Below, one piece after another: positions 1-8,773 of a stretch of 64,000 nucleotides of DNA. The number at the start of each line of letters is the position of its first letter. The first letter of the stretch is position 1. A program made the translations under genes and the position numbers. Below the pieces are notes generated by a model. The model saw only the letters and a list, made by a program, of their open reading frames with translations, did no database searches and was not told the origin of the DNA. Origin of the DNA: CBDHDJ01 sp965261645 (lineage in GTDB: Bacteria > Pseudomonadota > Alphaproteobacteria > SHVV01); the NCBI GenBank assembly GCA_965261645.1, contig CBDHDJ010000004.1, positions 434,001-498,000 on the forward strand. Direction: 5' to 3'.

Positions 1-1338
1 TCATCGGCGCCGTGGGTTGGGCCGTGGCCGCCATCATCGGCGCCACGACCTGGTTCGACACCCAGGGAGATCAGGCCCAAGCGCCCAAGCCGGAGGACCG
101 GATCGCCGTCGATATCGCCGTCGGATCGGGGGATGAGCCGGCGCTCGCGTTGCCGGACAAGCCCTCGATCGCGGTTCTGCCGTTCGACAATCTGAGCGGT
201 GATGCGAGCCAGGACTATTTCGCCGATGGCATGACCGAGGAGCTCATTACCGCGCCCTCGCGGTTTCCCCACATGTTCGTGATCGCGCGCAATTCGGTGT
301 TCACCTACAAGGGCAAGGCCGTGAAAGTGCAGCAGGTGAGCCGCGAGCTGGGCGTGCGCCGCGAGCTGGGCGTGCGCCGCGAGCTGGGCGTGCGCTATGT
401 GGCCGAGGGTAGCGTGCAGCGTTCGGGCGACCGGGTGCGGATCAATGCCCAGCTGGTCGTTGCAACCACCGGTCATCACGTGTGGGCCGAGCGCTTCGAG
501 GGCGAGATGCCCGACGTGTTCGCGCTGCAGGACCAGCTCGTTCAGAACATCGTCGCGCAGCTCGCCTCAGAGGTTTCAGACGCGGAAATGGCGCGCATGC
601 GGCGCAAGGGCACCGACAATTTCGAGGCCTATGACTATCACCTGCGCGGGTCTGAACTGGCTTTTCGCTTCACCCGGGAGTCAACCGCCGAAGCGCGGGC
701 GATGCAACAAAAGGCGATTGAGCTCGACCCTGACTATGCATCTGCCTACGCGGCGCTCGCCTGGACCCACCTCAACGATTTCCGCTTGGGCTGGAGTGAC
801 GATCCGGCGACATCGCTCGAACGCGCGTTCAAACTCGCGCACAAGTCGATTTCGCTGGACGACTCAGAGCCAACTGGCCACGCGGCGCTCAGCGATGTCT
901 ATACTATGGCGCAAGGACTACGACCGGTCGATCGCCGAAATCGAGAAAGCCATCGCGCTCAATCCCAACGACGCCGATTTGTACACCGATCTCGGCGACC
1001 GGCTGACCTGGGTGGGCGAAGCGGAACAGGCGGTCGGCCATATCGAAAAGGCGATTCGCCTCAACCCGAACTTCCCGCCCATCTACTTGTGGCACCTCGG
1101 CCATGCCTATTTCGTCGCCGAGCGTTACGACGAATCCATCCTCACGTTCCACGAACTGCGCGACCGCATCCCGGACTTCGGACCCAGTTACATCTATCTC
1201 GCCGCGGCCTACGCGCTCACGGGGCGGGATGAGGAAGCCCGCGCCATGGTGCCCGAAATCGCCCGCACGACAGACTGGAACGTCGGGCGCGCCGAGGAGC
1301 AGCTTCCCTACAAGAACCGGCCGATCTCGCGCGCCTGA
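1..1338 (+). pseudogene. Membrane-anchored TolB-like/TPR protein of the adenylate-cyclase-associated type (5' end outside window, frameshifted)
   Basis: The reading frame enters from upstream. It starts with a hydrophobic segment (about 3-55), then a region with the motif KPSIAVLPFDNLSGD and EGSVQRSGDRVRINAQLV, typical of the TolB/FlgO-like domain found downstream of class III adenylate cyclases or CadC-type regulators, then TPR units (KAIELDPDYASAYAALAW; later KAIALNPND and KAIRLNPNFPP). The frame used to about 902 stops making sense and the homologous TPR sequence continues in the next frame from 904 (LWRKDYDRSIAEIEKA), so one extra base lies near 903. It is either a pseudogene or a sequence error. 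The catalytic or DNA-binding N-terminus is not visible, so the exact family is uncertain. The product was probably an inner-membrane signalling protein. Confidence 0.7.
342..395 (+). repeat. Three tandem 18-bp copies inside a coding region
   Basis: Three identical, codon-aligned 18-bp units (342-359, 360-377, 378-395) encode RELGVR three times in a row. Relatives of this domain usually have a single RELGVRYV segment (family knowledge), so two extra in-frame copies have probably arisen by slippage. Confidence 0.9.
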
Positions 1339-1490
1339 TCACAGGTCTGCGCCAGGCTGGGGTGCGGGAGCAATGACCGAACGAGGTCGGTGGGCCCGGC
1401 CAAGGCCCGGGGGGTGCGCCCTATCTTCACTTGGTTGACGCTTGCGACGCGCGGTGCTTGATTGGTGCTGCAGGGCCTTAGGGGAGTGCC

Positions 1491-1784
1491 ATGAGCGACG
1501 AATCCGAGAAAGCGCAGCCGACCGTCCAAGTCGACAATGACCGCGCGCGCGTCACCGAATGGCGCTTCGCGCCGGGTGCGGCGACCGGCTATCACCGCCA
1601 CGAATACGACTATGTGATCGTGCCCATGACGACCGGCACGCTCAAGCTCATCGGCCCCGATGGCGAGGAGATCTTCGCCGAGCTGGTCACCGGACAGACC
1701 TATTTCCGCGCGGCCGGCGTCGAGCACGACGTCATCAACGCCAACGACCACGAATTTGTATTTATCGAAACCGAGATCAAATGA
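1491..1784 (+). CDS. Small single-domain cupin protein
   Basis: A 97-aa protein with ATG start and a GGGGAG ribosome site a few bases upstream. It is a single cupin beta-barrel: the first cupin motif is visible as GYHRHEYDYVIVPM (residues about 38-51), and the second around GQTYFRAAGVEHDVINAN with the metal-ligand histidine. Such proteins bind a metal and act as small-molecule isomerases, dioxygenases or sensors. The sequence does not show which. It stands alone between the cyclase-type gene and the N-methylglutamate cluster, about 110 bp before mgdA, and may be co-transcribed with it. Confidence 0.8.
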   Translation: MSDESEKAQPTVQVDNDRARVTEWRFAPGAATGYHRHEYDYVIVPMTTGTLKLIGPDGEEIFAELVTGQTYFRAAGVEHDVINANDHEFVFIETEIK

Positions 1785-1894
1785 ATAGGTGTGGCGGGCG
1801 CGGTGTTTGTCGGCGACGTGGAGTGCCGCGGCCAGCAGTCCGAGCCGGCGCGCGAGCCCGCTGATTCGCGGCGTCGCGTGAAAGGTGTAACGAG

Positions 1895-3133
1895 TTGCCG
1901 TTCAGCCTACTGAAATACGGCTTGACCCGTCGGCGGCCGAAGCGCTGGCTGCCGCCCCAGCCCGAGCTCAAGCCGAGCTACGACGTGGTGATCATCGGCG
2001 GCGGCGGCCACGGCCTCGCCACCGCGTACTATCTTGCCAAGGACTGGGGCATCACCGACGTCGCCGTGCTCGACAAGGGTTATGTCGGCGGTGGCAACAC
2101 CGGGCGCAACACCGCCATCATCCGCGCCAATTATCTCACGCCCGAGGGCGTGAAGTTCTACGACGAATCGATCCAGCTCTTCCGCGACTTGAGCCAGGAC
2201 TTCGACTTCAACATCCTCTATTCCGAGCGCGGCCACTTCACGCTGGCGCACACCGATTCGGCGCTCCGCACCATGCGCCTGCGTGCCGAAGTCAACAAGC
2301 ATGTCGATGTGGACTCCGAGCTTGTCCTGCGCGATGACCTCGCCCGCTTGTTGCCCCAGCTCAATCTCTCGGAAGACGTGCGCTACCCGGTCCTCGGCGC
2401 GCTCTATCATCCGCCCGGCGCGCTCGCCCGTCACGACGCGGTGGCGTGGGGCTATGCCGGCGGCGCGGCGGCGCAAGGCGTTGAGATCCATCAAAAGACC
2501 GAGGTCACCGGCGTCCTGCGCGAGAACGGGCGCGTCACCGGCGTGCGCACCGACAAGGGCGACGTCGCCTGCCGGCTGGTGCTCCAGGCGGTGGCGGGAA
2601 CAAGCTCGCTGGTCGCCGACATGGCCGGTATCAAGCTGCCGATCCACACCGTGCCGCTCCAGGCCTGCGTGTCCGAGCCCCTGAAGCCGTTCCTCGATGC
2701 CATCGTCGTCTCGGGCAGCCTGCACATTTATATTTCGCAGTCCGACCGGGGCGAGCTTGTCATGGGCGGCTCGACCGATCCCTACCCGCTCTACCAGACC
2801 CGCTCGACGCTCGATTTCAAGGAAAGCCTGATGGCGCACATCCTCGAGCTGTTCCCGTTCCTCTCCGAGGTCAAGGTGCTCAGGCAGTGGGCCGGTCTCG
2901 CCGACATGACGCCCGATTTCAGCCCGGTGATGGGCTTAACCCCGGTGGAGAACTACTACATCGACGCGGGCTGGGGCACCTGGGGCTTCAAGGCCACGCC
3001 CGTCGCCGGCAAACGCATGGCCGAGGCCATGGGCTCAGGCCGCATCCCCGAGATGATCGCGCCGTTCCGGCTCTCCCGTTTCGAAGAGTTCCGCCTCGTC
3101 GGTGAGAAGGGCGCCGCCTCGGTGGGACATTAG
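1895..3133 (+). CDS. mgdA: N-methylglutamate dehydrogenase / sarcosine oxidase subunit beta (MgdA/SoxB type)
   Basis: A 412-aa FAD-dependent amine oxidase of the DAO/SoxB family. A dinucleotide-binding motif GGGGHGLATAYYL begins at residue 35, followed by GGGNTGRNTAIIRANYL, as in SoxB. The start is TTG at 1895, chosen because AAGGTG sits just upstream and the N-terminus MPFSLLKYGL matches the family. The subunit oxidises the N-methyl group of a secondary amine and passes electrons through FAD and FMN to the tetrahydrofolate-linked large subunit. It is the first gene of a compact four-gene set (beta, delta, alpha, gamma). Because N-methylglutamate synthase and GMA synthetase genes follow, N-methylglutamate is the likelier substrate than sarcosine. 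This is inference from context. Confidence 0.87.
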   Translation: MPFSLLKYGLTRRRPKRWLPPQPELKPSYDVVIIGGGGHGLATAYYLAKDWGITDVAVLDKGYVGGGNTGRNTAIIRANYLTPEGVKFYDESIQLFRDLSQDFDFNILYSERGHFTLAHTDSALRTMRLRAEVNKHVDVDSELVLRDDLARLLPQLNLSEDVRYPVLGALYHPPGALARHDAVAWGYAGGAAAQGVEIHQKTEVTGVLRENGRVTGVRTDKGDVACRLVLQAVAGTSSLVADMAGIKLPIHTVPLQACVSEPLKPFLDAIVVSGSLHIYISQSDRGELVMGGSTDPYPLYQTRSTLDFKESLMAHILELFPFLSEVKVLRQWAGLADMTPDFSPVMGLTPVENYYIDAGWGTWGFKATPVAGKRMAEAMGSGRIPEMIAPFRLSRFEEFRLVGEKGAASVGH

Positions 3134-3142
3134 GGCAGGGCC

Positions 3143-3409
3143 ATGAAGATCTTGAACTGTCCGCTCAACGGGCCGCGCAACATCTCCGAATTCGTCTATG
3201 GCGGCGAGGTCGAGGACATGCCCGATCCCGACACCTGCTCACAGGCCGAGTGGGCCGAGTTCGTCTTCCTCAAGGATAACCAGGCCACCCGCGTGCGCGA
3301 GTGGTGGTGCCATGCGGCCACCGCTTTTTGGTTCATCGCCGAGCGCGACACCGCAACCGACGAGATCATGCGCACGTATCCGGCAAACGAGGTGTTCAAG
3401 AAGCCATGA
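3143..3409 (+). CDS. mgdB: N-methylglutamate dehydrogenase / sarcosine oxidase subunit delta (MgdB/SoxD type)
   Basis: An 88-aa delta subunit, typical length for SoxD. Recognisable blocks are CPLNGPRNISEF at residues 6-17, FVYGGEVEDMPDP, and a tail with WFIAERDTATDEI. In heterotetrameric sarcosine oxidase this subunit binds zinc through two N-terminal cysteines spaced C-x2-C plus a later His/Cys pair. Here position 9 is Asn instead of Cys, and no Cys follows His57 at the expected spacing, so the zinc site looks absent. The stop overlaps the ATG of the alpha subunit (ATGA), indicating translational coupling. Confidence 0.87.
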   Translation: MKILNCPLNGPRNISEFVYGGEVEDMPDPDTCSQAEWAEFVFLKDNQATRVREWWCHAATAFWFIAERDTATDEIMRTYPANEVFKKP

Positions 3410-6312
3410 GCGCGCGCTTGCCTCAGCCCGCGGGGCGATTGATCGATCGCGACCGGCCGCTCGGCTTCACTTTCGAGGGCCGATCCTACCAGGGCTTCGC
3501 CGGCGACACGGTGGCAAGCGCGCTCGCTGCGAATGACGTTCGAGTGCTCTCGCGCTCGTTCAAGTACCATCGACCGCGCGGCATCCTGTCGGCGTGCGGT
3601 GAGGAGGCCAACACGCTGGTACGCGTGGACGACGAGCCCAACGCGCTCGCCGACCGGGTCGCCCTTGCTGAGGGCCAATGCGTCAAGGGGCAGAATTATT
3701 TCGGCAGCCTCGAGCACGACTGCGCGGCTGTGCTTGACCGTTTGGGCCGTTTTCTCCCCGTCGGCTTCTACTACAAGGCGTTCTACAAACCCAAGGCCGC
3801 CTGGGGATTCTGGCAGAACAAGATTCGCCGTATCGCCGGCCTCGGCCATGTCGAGCTCGACCAGGAGCACAAATATTACGACAAGGCCTATCTCTTCTAT
3901 GACGTCGTCGTGATCGGTGGCGGCCCGGCCGGCATGGCGGCCGCGGTCGAAGCCGCCAAGACCGGCGCAGAAGCGCTTCTCGTCGAGGAGATGCCGGCGC
4001 TGGGCGGCTCGCTCTGCTACGCCCGGTTCGATGCCGAGGGCGAAGCCGCGGATGCCGCGCTTGCGCGCCTTGCGCGAGAGATCGAGGACTGCCCCGGCCT
4101 CGAGGTGATGACCGATACCGTGTGCACCGGCCTGTTTCCCGACGGCTGGCTATCGCTGGTCAAGGGCCACCGGCTCTACAAACTGAGGGCAAAATCCGTG
4201 GTCGTGGCCGCCGGCTCCTACGAGCAGCCCGTGGTGTTCCGCAACAACGACCGGCCCGGCGTGATGCTAGGCTCGGCCGCGCAGCGTTTGATCAAGCTCT
4301 ACGGCGTCAAGCCGGGCCACCGCGCCGTCATCGTCACCGCCAATGGCGACGGCTATGGGGTCGCGCTCGATCTGCTCGAGGCCGGCATCGATGTCGCGGG
4401 CATCGCCGATTTGAGCGGTGAGCCGGGCAACGGGCCGCGCACGGAGGCAGCGCTCAAGCAGGATATCCAGGTCTTTGCCGGCAGCGCGGTTTACGAGGTC
4501 GAGCCGGGCCGCGGGCGCACCGGCATGATGCGCGCCGCCATCGCCCCGATCACCGGCGAAGGGAGCTGCGGCGAGCCGCACGCCCGCCTCGACTGCGACC
4601 TCGTCGTCATGGCGCCGGGCTACAGCCCGATCATCAATCTCTTGTGCCTGGGCGGCGGCACATTGGCTTATGACGAAGAGACCGCGATGTTCGGCGTCAA
4701 GGAACTGCCGGCGCACCTTTTCGCGGCGGGCTCGGTCAACGGCACTTACGATCTTGCGGCGGTCGAGGCGGACGGCCGCAGCGCCGGTTGGGCGGCGGCG
4801 GCCGATGCCGGCTTCAACGACGCCGAGCGGCCGCCCGGACCCCAGGACAAGGGCGCCATCGGACAGACCCACCCGTGGCCCATCTTTCCCCACCCCGCCG
4901 GGCGCGACTTCGTCGACTTCGACGAGGACCTGCAGGTCAAGGACATTTACGATTCCGTAGCCGAAGGCTATGACAGCATCGAGCTCGTGAAGCGCTTCTC
5001 GACGGCCGGCATGGGGCCGAGCCAAGGCCGCCACTCGGCGATCGCCACAGCGCGGCTGTGCGCCAAGGCGACCGGCACCCCGCTCGCTGAGGTCGGCCTG
5101 ACCACCGTGCGCCCGCCCTTTCGGCCGGAAAAATTCGGCCACCTGGCGGGACGCTCGTTCGAGCCGGTGCGCACCTCGGCGATGTACCACCGCCAGCAGG
5201 AGGCCGGCGCCAAGTGGATGCAGGCCGGCGTGTGGCTCAGGCCCGAGTTCTACGGCCCGCCCGCGCAGCGCACCGAGCTCATCCGCGCCGAAGCGCTCAG
5301 CGTGCGCGAGAATGTCGGACTGATCGATGTCTCGCCCTTGGGCGGCCTCGAGATACGCGGGCCGGACGCCGCCGAGTTCCTCAACCGCATGTATACCTTC
5401 GCCTACCTCAAGCAGCAGGTCGGCCGCGCGCGCTACGTGCTGATGACCGATATCACCGGCGTGATTATCGATGACGGCGTGGCGGCCAGGCTGCATGACA
5501 ACCGCTTCTATGTCACCGCCACCACCTCGGGCGTCGACCGGGTCCACCAGACCATGCTCTGGTACAACGCCCAGTGGCGGCTCGACGTCGATGTCACCAA
5601 CGTCACGGTGGCTTACGCGGCGGTCAACATCGCCGGGCCGAAATCGCGCGAGGTGCTCGCGCCGCTCTGCGATGTCGACCTGTTGGCCGAGGCGTACCCT
5701 TATATGGGCGTGCGCGAGGGCCACGTCGCCGGCATCCCGGCGATCCTCATGCGGGTCGGCTTCGTCGGCGAGCTCGGCTTCGAGATCCACGTGCCGGCGG
5801 ATCACGGCGAAGCATTGTGGGATGTGCTGATGGAAGCCGGCCGCGAAGCCGGCATCCGGCCGTTCGGCGTCGAGGCCCAGCGCCTGCTGCGCCTCGAGAA
5901 GGGCCACATCATCGTGAGCCAGGACACCGACGGCCTGACCACGCCGCACGAGGCCGACATGGCGTGGGCGATCTCGCGCAAGAAGCCCTTCTTCGTCGGC
6001 AACCGCTCGGTCTTCATCCAGGAGGAAGCCGGGCTCACCCGCAAGCTCGTCGGTTTCACGCTGGTGGAACCTGCCGATCCGGCGCCCAAGGAATCCCACC
6101 TCGTGGTGCGCGACGGCGCCATCGCGGGTTGGGTCACCTCGGCGGCCTATTCGCCGATTCTCGACAAGGTAATCGGCCTCGCCTTCGTGGCGCCGGACCA
6201 GGGCGAGGCCGGGACGCCGTTCACCATCAAGATCGAGGGCGGGCGGCTGATCGGCGCCGAGGTGGTGCCGATCCCGTTCTACGATCCCGACAACCAGCGC
6301 CAGGAGCTCTGA
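3406..6312 (+). CDS. mgdC: N-methylglutamate dehydrogenase / sarcosine oxidase subunit alpha (MgdC/SoxA type)
   Basis: A 968-aa large subunit. The ATG at 3406 overlaps the mgdB stop. Domain order: an N-terminal ferredoxin-like region (residues about 15-100, with SRSFKYHRPRGILSACGEEA), a pyridine-nucleotide/FAD domain starting at residue 165 with VVVIGGGPAGMAAAVEAAK, and a C-terminal GcvT-type aminomethyltransferase domain from about residue 590 (GLIDVSPLGGLEIRGPDAAEFLN; late TTPHEADMAW). The GcvT-like part is where the oxidised methyl group is captured by tetrahydrofolate as methylene-THF. Length and domain order match SoxA. The protein is cytoplasmic. The gene ends one base before the gamma subunit start. 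Confidence 0.9.
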   Translation: MSARLPQPAGRLIDRDRPLGFTFEGRSYQGFAGDTVASALAANDVRVLSRSFKYHRPRGILSACGEEANTLVRVDDEPNALADRVALAEGQCVKGQNYFGSLEHDCAAVLDRLGRFLPVGFYYKAFYKPKAAWGFWQNKIRRIAGLGHVELDQEHKYYDKAYLFYDVVVIGGGPAGMAAAVEAAKTGAEALLVEEMPALGGSLCYARFDAEGEAADAALARLAREIEDCPGLEVMTDTVCTGLFPDGWLSLVKGHRLYKLRAKSVVVAAGSYEQPVVFRNNDRPGVMLGSAAQRLIKLYGVKPGHRAVIVTANGDGYGVALDLLEAGIDVAGIADLSGEPGNGPRTEAALKQDIQVFAGSAVYEVEPGRGRTGMMRAAIAPITGEGSCGEPHARLDCDLVVMAPGYSPIINLLCLGGGTLAYDEETAMFGVKELPAHLFAAGSVNGTYDLAAVEADGRSAGWAAAADAGFNDAERPPGPQDKGAIGQTHPWPIFPHPAGRDFVDFDEDLQVKDIYDSVAEGYDSIELVKRFSTAGMGPSQGRHSAIATARLCAKATGTPLAEVGLTTVRPPFRPEKFGHLAGRSFEPVRTSAMYHRQQEAGAKWMQAGVWLRPEFYGPPAQRTELIRAEALSVRENVGLIDVSPLGGLEIRGPDAAEFLNRMYTFAYLKQQVGRARYVLMTDITGVIIDDGVAARLHDNRFYVTATTSGVDRVHQTMLWYNAQWRLDVDVTNVTVAYAAVNIAGPKSREVLAPLCDVDLLAEAYPYMGVREGHVAGIPAILMRVGFVGELGFEIHVPADHGEALWDVLMEAGREAGIRPFGVEAQRLLRLEKGHIIVSQDTDGLTTPHEADMAWAISRKKPFFVGNRSVFIQEEAGLTRKLVGFTLVEPADPAPKESHLVVRDGAIAGWVTSAAYSPILDKVIGLAFVAPDQGEAGTPFTIKIEGGRLIGAEVVPIPFYDPDNQRQEL

Positions 6313-6313
6313 C

Positions 6314-7015
6314 GTGACCATCGCGCCCGAAAGCTTGCCTCGGCGAAGCTTCCTCTATCGCGAGCTGGTGGCCGCCGGCGCCGGTTTCGAGGAGATCGCC
6401 GGAGCGGCCTGCGCGGTCGACCTGGGGGACCCGGACACCGAGGTCGCCACCGCGCGCGCCCTCGCCATCTGCGATCTCTCCGCCCTTCGCCGCTGCGGCT
6501 ACAAGGGCCCCGGCGCGCTGGACTGGCTGCGTACCCAGGGCTTGCGAATCGGCGAGCACGACAACGTGGCCACGCGCCAGGAGGACGGCGCGCTCTGCGC
6601 CCGCATCGCGCCGACGGAAGCATTGATCCTGGGCGATCTCGAGGGCGTCGGGCCGTGCCCGGCCCTGGCGGCGGCGTGGTCGCTCGACGATGCCCCAGGC
6701 ACCTATCAGGTGCCGCGCGCCACGGCGAACGCCTGGATCGCGGTGACCGGCGAGCATGCGGCGGCGATGTGGTCCAAGATCTGCGGCGTCGACCTGCGCT
6801 CGGCCAAATTCCCCGACGGCGCCATCGCCCAGACCTCGATCGCGCGCCTCAACGCCATCCTCATCCGCGCCGATATCGGCTCGACGCTTTCGTACTACCT
6901 ACTCGTGGACAGCGCCGCGGCGAGCTACATGTGGCGCAGCATCCTCGATGCCATGGACGAGTTCGCCGGCCAGCCGGTGGGCCTCGCGGCGCTGCGCCAG
7001 TTGGAAGCGGAATGA
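6314..7015 (+). CDS. mgdD: N-methylglutamate dehydrogenase / sarcosine oxidase subunit gamma (MgdD/SoxG type)
   Basis: A 233-aa protein starting with GTG immediately after the mgdC stop. It has the weakly conserved SoxG fold, itself a truncated GcvT-like domain: LAICDLSALRRCGYKGPGALDWL in the first third and a C-terminal block beginning DSAAASYMWRSILDAM. It is the structural fourth subunit of the dehydrogenase and has no catalytic motif of its own. Position and length match other sox/mgd operons. Assignment rests on both sequence and gene order. Confidence 0.82.
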   Translation: MTIAPESLPRRSFLYRELVAAGAGFEEIAGAACAVDLGDPDTEVATARALAICDLSALRRCGYKGPGALDWLRTQGLRIGEHDNVATRQEDGALCARIAPTEALILGDLEGVGPCPALAAAWSLDDAPGTYQVPRATANAWIAVTGEHAAAMWSKICGVDLRSAKFPDGAIAQTSIARLNAILIRADIGSTLSYYLLVDSAAASYMWRSILDAMDEFAGQPVGLAALRQLEAE

Positions 7016-7095
7016 GCGGCTTCGGCGCCCTGGGAGCGGCCCCATGATTGCCCCGTTCTATTCCTGTGGTGAAACGGATCCGGCGGTCCAAACCG

Positions 7096-7734
7096 ATGGC
7101 TGAGCGAGGCAACGTGGTGGATCTCGGCGGCCCGCGAGCGCGGCGCGAGGGCGCGCGTGGCACCCTCGAGGCCTCGATCGGGCGCCAGGTGCGCAATTTC
7201 CGCAAAGCGCTCGACATGACGGTAACCGAGCTCGCCAAACAGGCGCAGCTCTCGCCCGGCATGCTGTCCAAGATCGAGAACGGCCTGACTTCGCCCTCGC
7301 TGACCACGCTGCACGCATTGTCGCTTGCGCTCAACGTGCCGATCACCGCGTTCATGCGCACCTTCGAAGAGCAGCGGGACGCCAGTTTCGTGCGCGCCGG
7401 CGAGGGGCTCACGGTCGATCGGCGCGGCACCCGCAGCGGCCACCAGTACCAGTTGCTCGGCCATTTGTCGGGCCAGAAGGTGACGATGGAGCCCTCGATC
7501 GTCACGCTCACCGAGAAATCCGAGGTGTTTCCGGTGTTCCAGCATGCCGGCAGCGAGTTGATCTACATGCTGGAGGGCGAAATGGAGTACCGCCACGGCG
7601 GGGCGACCTACGTGCTGGGTCCGGGGGATTCTCTGTTCTTCGACGCCGTCCCGCCGCACGGGCCGGAAAACCTCATCAAATTGCCCATCCGCTTCCTCTC
7701 GGTCATCTCCTCGGCGGCCTCGGAGGAGGATTGA
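7096..7734 (+). CDS. XRE-family regulator with C-terminal cupin domain
   Basis: The ATG at 7096 gives 212 aa; a TTG at 7048 would add 16 residues. No strong ribosome site decides between them, but related regulators start close to MAERGN. The HTH lies at residues about 35-85 (DMTVTELAKQAQLSPGMLSKIENGLTSP), followed by a C-terminal cupin (HAGSELIYMLEGEMEYRHGG; LGPGDSLFFDAVPPHG). XRE-cupin proteins sense small metabolites through the cupin domain and control amine and glutamate-family catabolism. Lying between the mgd and mgs operons, this one most likely controls the pathway, either through the operator overlapping its own stop codon or by autoregulation. Confidence 0.87.
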   Translation: MAERGNVVDLGGPRARREGARGTLEASIGRQVRNFRKALDMTVTELAKQAQLSPGMLSKIENGLTSPSLTTLHALSLALNVPITAFMRTFEEQRDASFVRAGEGLTVDRRGTRSGHQYQLLGHLSGQKVTMEPSIVTLTEKSEVFPVFQHAGSELIYMLEGEMEYRHGGATYVLGPGDSLFFDAVPPHGPENLIKLPIRFLSVISSAASEED

Positions 7735-7759
7735 CATTTTCCTGTAGGGAAACATTTTT
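7731..7759 (+). promoter_or_regulatory. Candidate promoter with embedded operator upstream of mgsA
   Basis: A perfect -35 hexamer TTGACA (7731-7736) overlaps the regulator stop codon. Inside the following spacer is an inverted repeat TTTCC-TGTAG-GGAAA (7738-7752), and an AT-rich stretch follows where a -10 box is expected (weak match). The arrangement fits a repressor site between -35 and -10. Assignment to the XRE-cupin protein is inference. Confidence 0.5.
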
Positions 7760-7861
7760 TCTTTTCATGGCTTCTCCCGGCGGACCAAACTAGATTAGAT
7801 TCTGGCCAAGGGGCGGCTGCGACGTCCCCTCGCAGGGCTCCACAACCAGGAGGAGGCCGAT

Positions 7862-8773
7862 ATGTGCGGCATCGCCGGCATCCTGTACAAGGACCTCACC
7901 AAGCAGTCCAATCTGGGCCACGCGCTCATCGACATGCTCGACGGCTGTCAGCATCGCGGGCCGGATTCAACCGGCTTCGCGCTTTATGGTTCAAGCGACA
8001 CCGGGCGGCTTCGCTTGCGCTTCTTCATCGGTGAGGGCGAGGACGCACAAGCCGGCATCGACCTCGTCAATCAGGCGCTTACCGAGCACGACGCCGAGAT
8101 CGTCGAGGACGAAACCATCGGCAACAACTACCGCGTCGTCGTCAAGTACGCGGGCGACGTGCAGGCTTTCTCCTACGCCATGGAGCACAGCGCCAAGCTG
8201 ATCTCATTGGGCTCGAGCCTCGAGATCGTCAAGGACGTGGGCAGCGCGCATGACGTCGACGGCCGCTATGACGTGCATGAATTCCAGGGTAGCCACGGTC
8301 TCGGCCATGTCCGCCTGGCGACCGAATCCGACGTCAAGCCGGAGGCCGCGCACCCCTTCTGGGCGACCGGATTCTCCGACGTGGCGATCGTCCATAACGG
8401 CCAGATCACCAATTACTGGAAGATGCGCCGCCGGCTGGAAAAACGCGGCTTCGAGTTCCGCACCGACAACGACAGCGAGTTGATCGCGGTTTATCTCGCC
8501 GACAAGCTGGAGCAGGGCATTGCGCTGAAGGAGGCGCTCAAGACCTCGATCGACGATCTCGACGGCACGTTCTCCTTCCTGGTCTCGACCAAGGACGAGA
8601 TCGGCTACGCCAAGGACCGCTTGGCGGCGAAACCGATGATCATGTACGAGAACGACGATCTGATCGCGATCGCCTCCGAGGAGGTCTCCCTCAACCGGCT
8701 GTTCCCCGGCCAGGCCCTCGACACCGTCGAGCCGCCGCCCAAGACCTACGGCACATGGTCACGATCGACCTAG
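7862..8773 (+). CDS. mgsA: N-methylglutamate synthase subunit A / GlxB-type class II glutamine amidotransferase
   Basis: A 303-aa protein beginning MCGIAGILYKD, so the N-terminal nucleophile Cys2 of class II (Ntn) amidotransferases is present after Met removal. GCQHRGPDSTGFALYG, VHNGQITNYWKMRRRLE and RTDNDSELIAVYLADK are the expected GATase-II blocks. It corresponds to the amidotransferase-like piece of glutamate synthase, which in N-methylglutamate synthase handles gamma-glutamylmethylamide and releases methylamine inside the complex. The start has an excellent ribosome site (AGGAGG). The 3' end overlaps the next gene by 19 bp. Confidence 0.87.
   Translation: MCGIAGILYKDLTKQSNLGHALIDMLDGCQHRGPDSTGFALYGSSDTGRLRLRFFIGEGEDAQAGIDLVNQALTEHDAEIVEDETIGNNYRVVVKYAGDVQAFSYAMEHSAKLISLGSSLEIVKDVGSAHDVDGRYDVHEFQGSHGLGHVRLATESDVKPEAAHPFWATGFSDVAIVHNGQITNYWKMRRRLEKRGFEFRTDNDSELIAVYLADKLEQGIALKEALKTSIDDLDGTFSFLVSTKDEIGYAKDRLAAKPMIMYENDDLIAIASEEVSLNRLFPGQALDTVEPPPKTYGTWSRST

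Noticed and set aside
4267..6321. 684-aa open frame on the minus strand opposite mgdC
   Set aside because: Mirror frame of a well-conserved gene in GC-rich DNA. The translation is rich in Arg, Gly, Asp and His without any domain.
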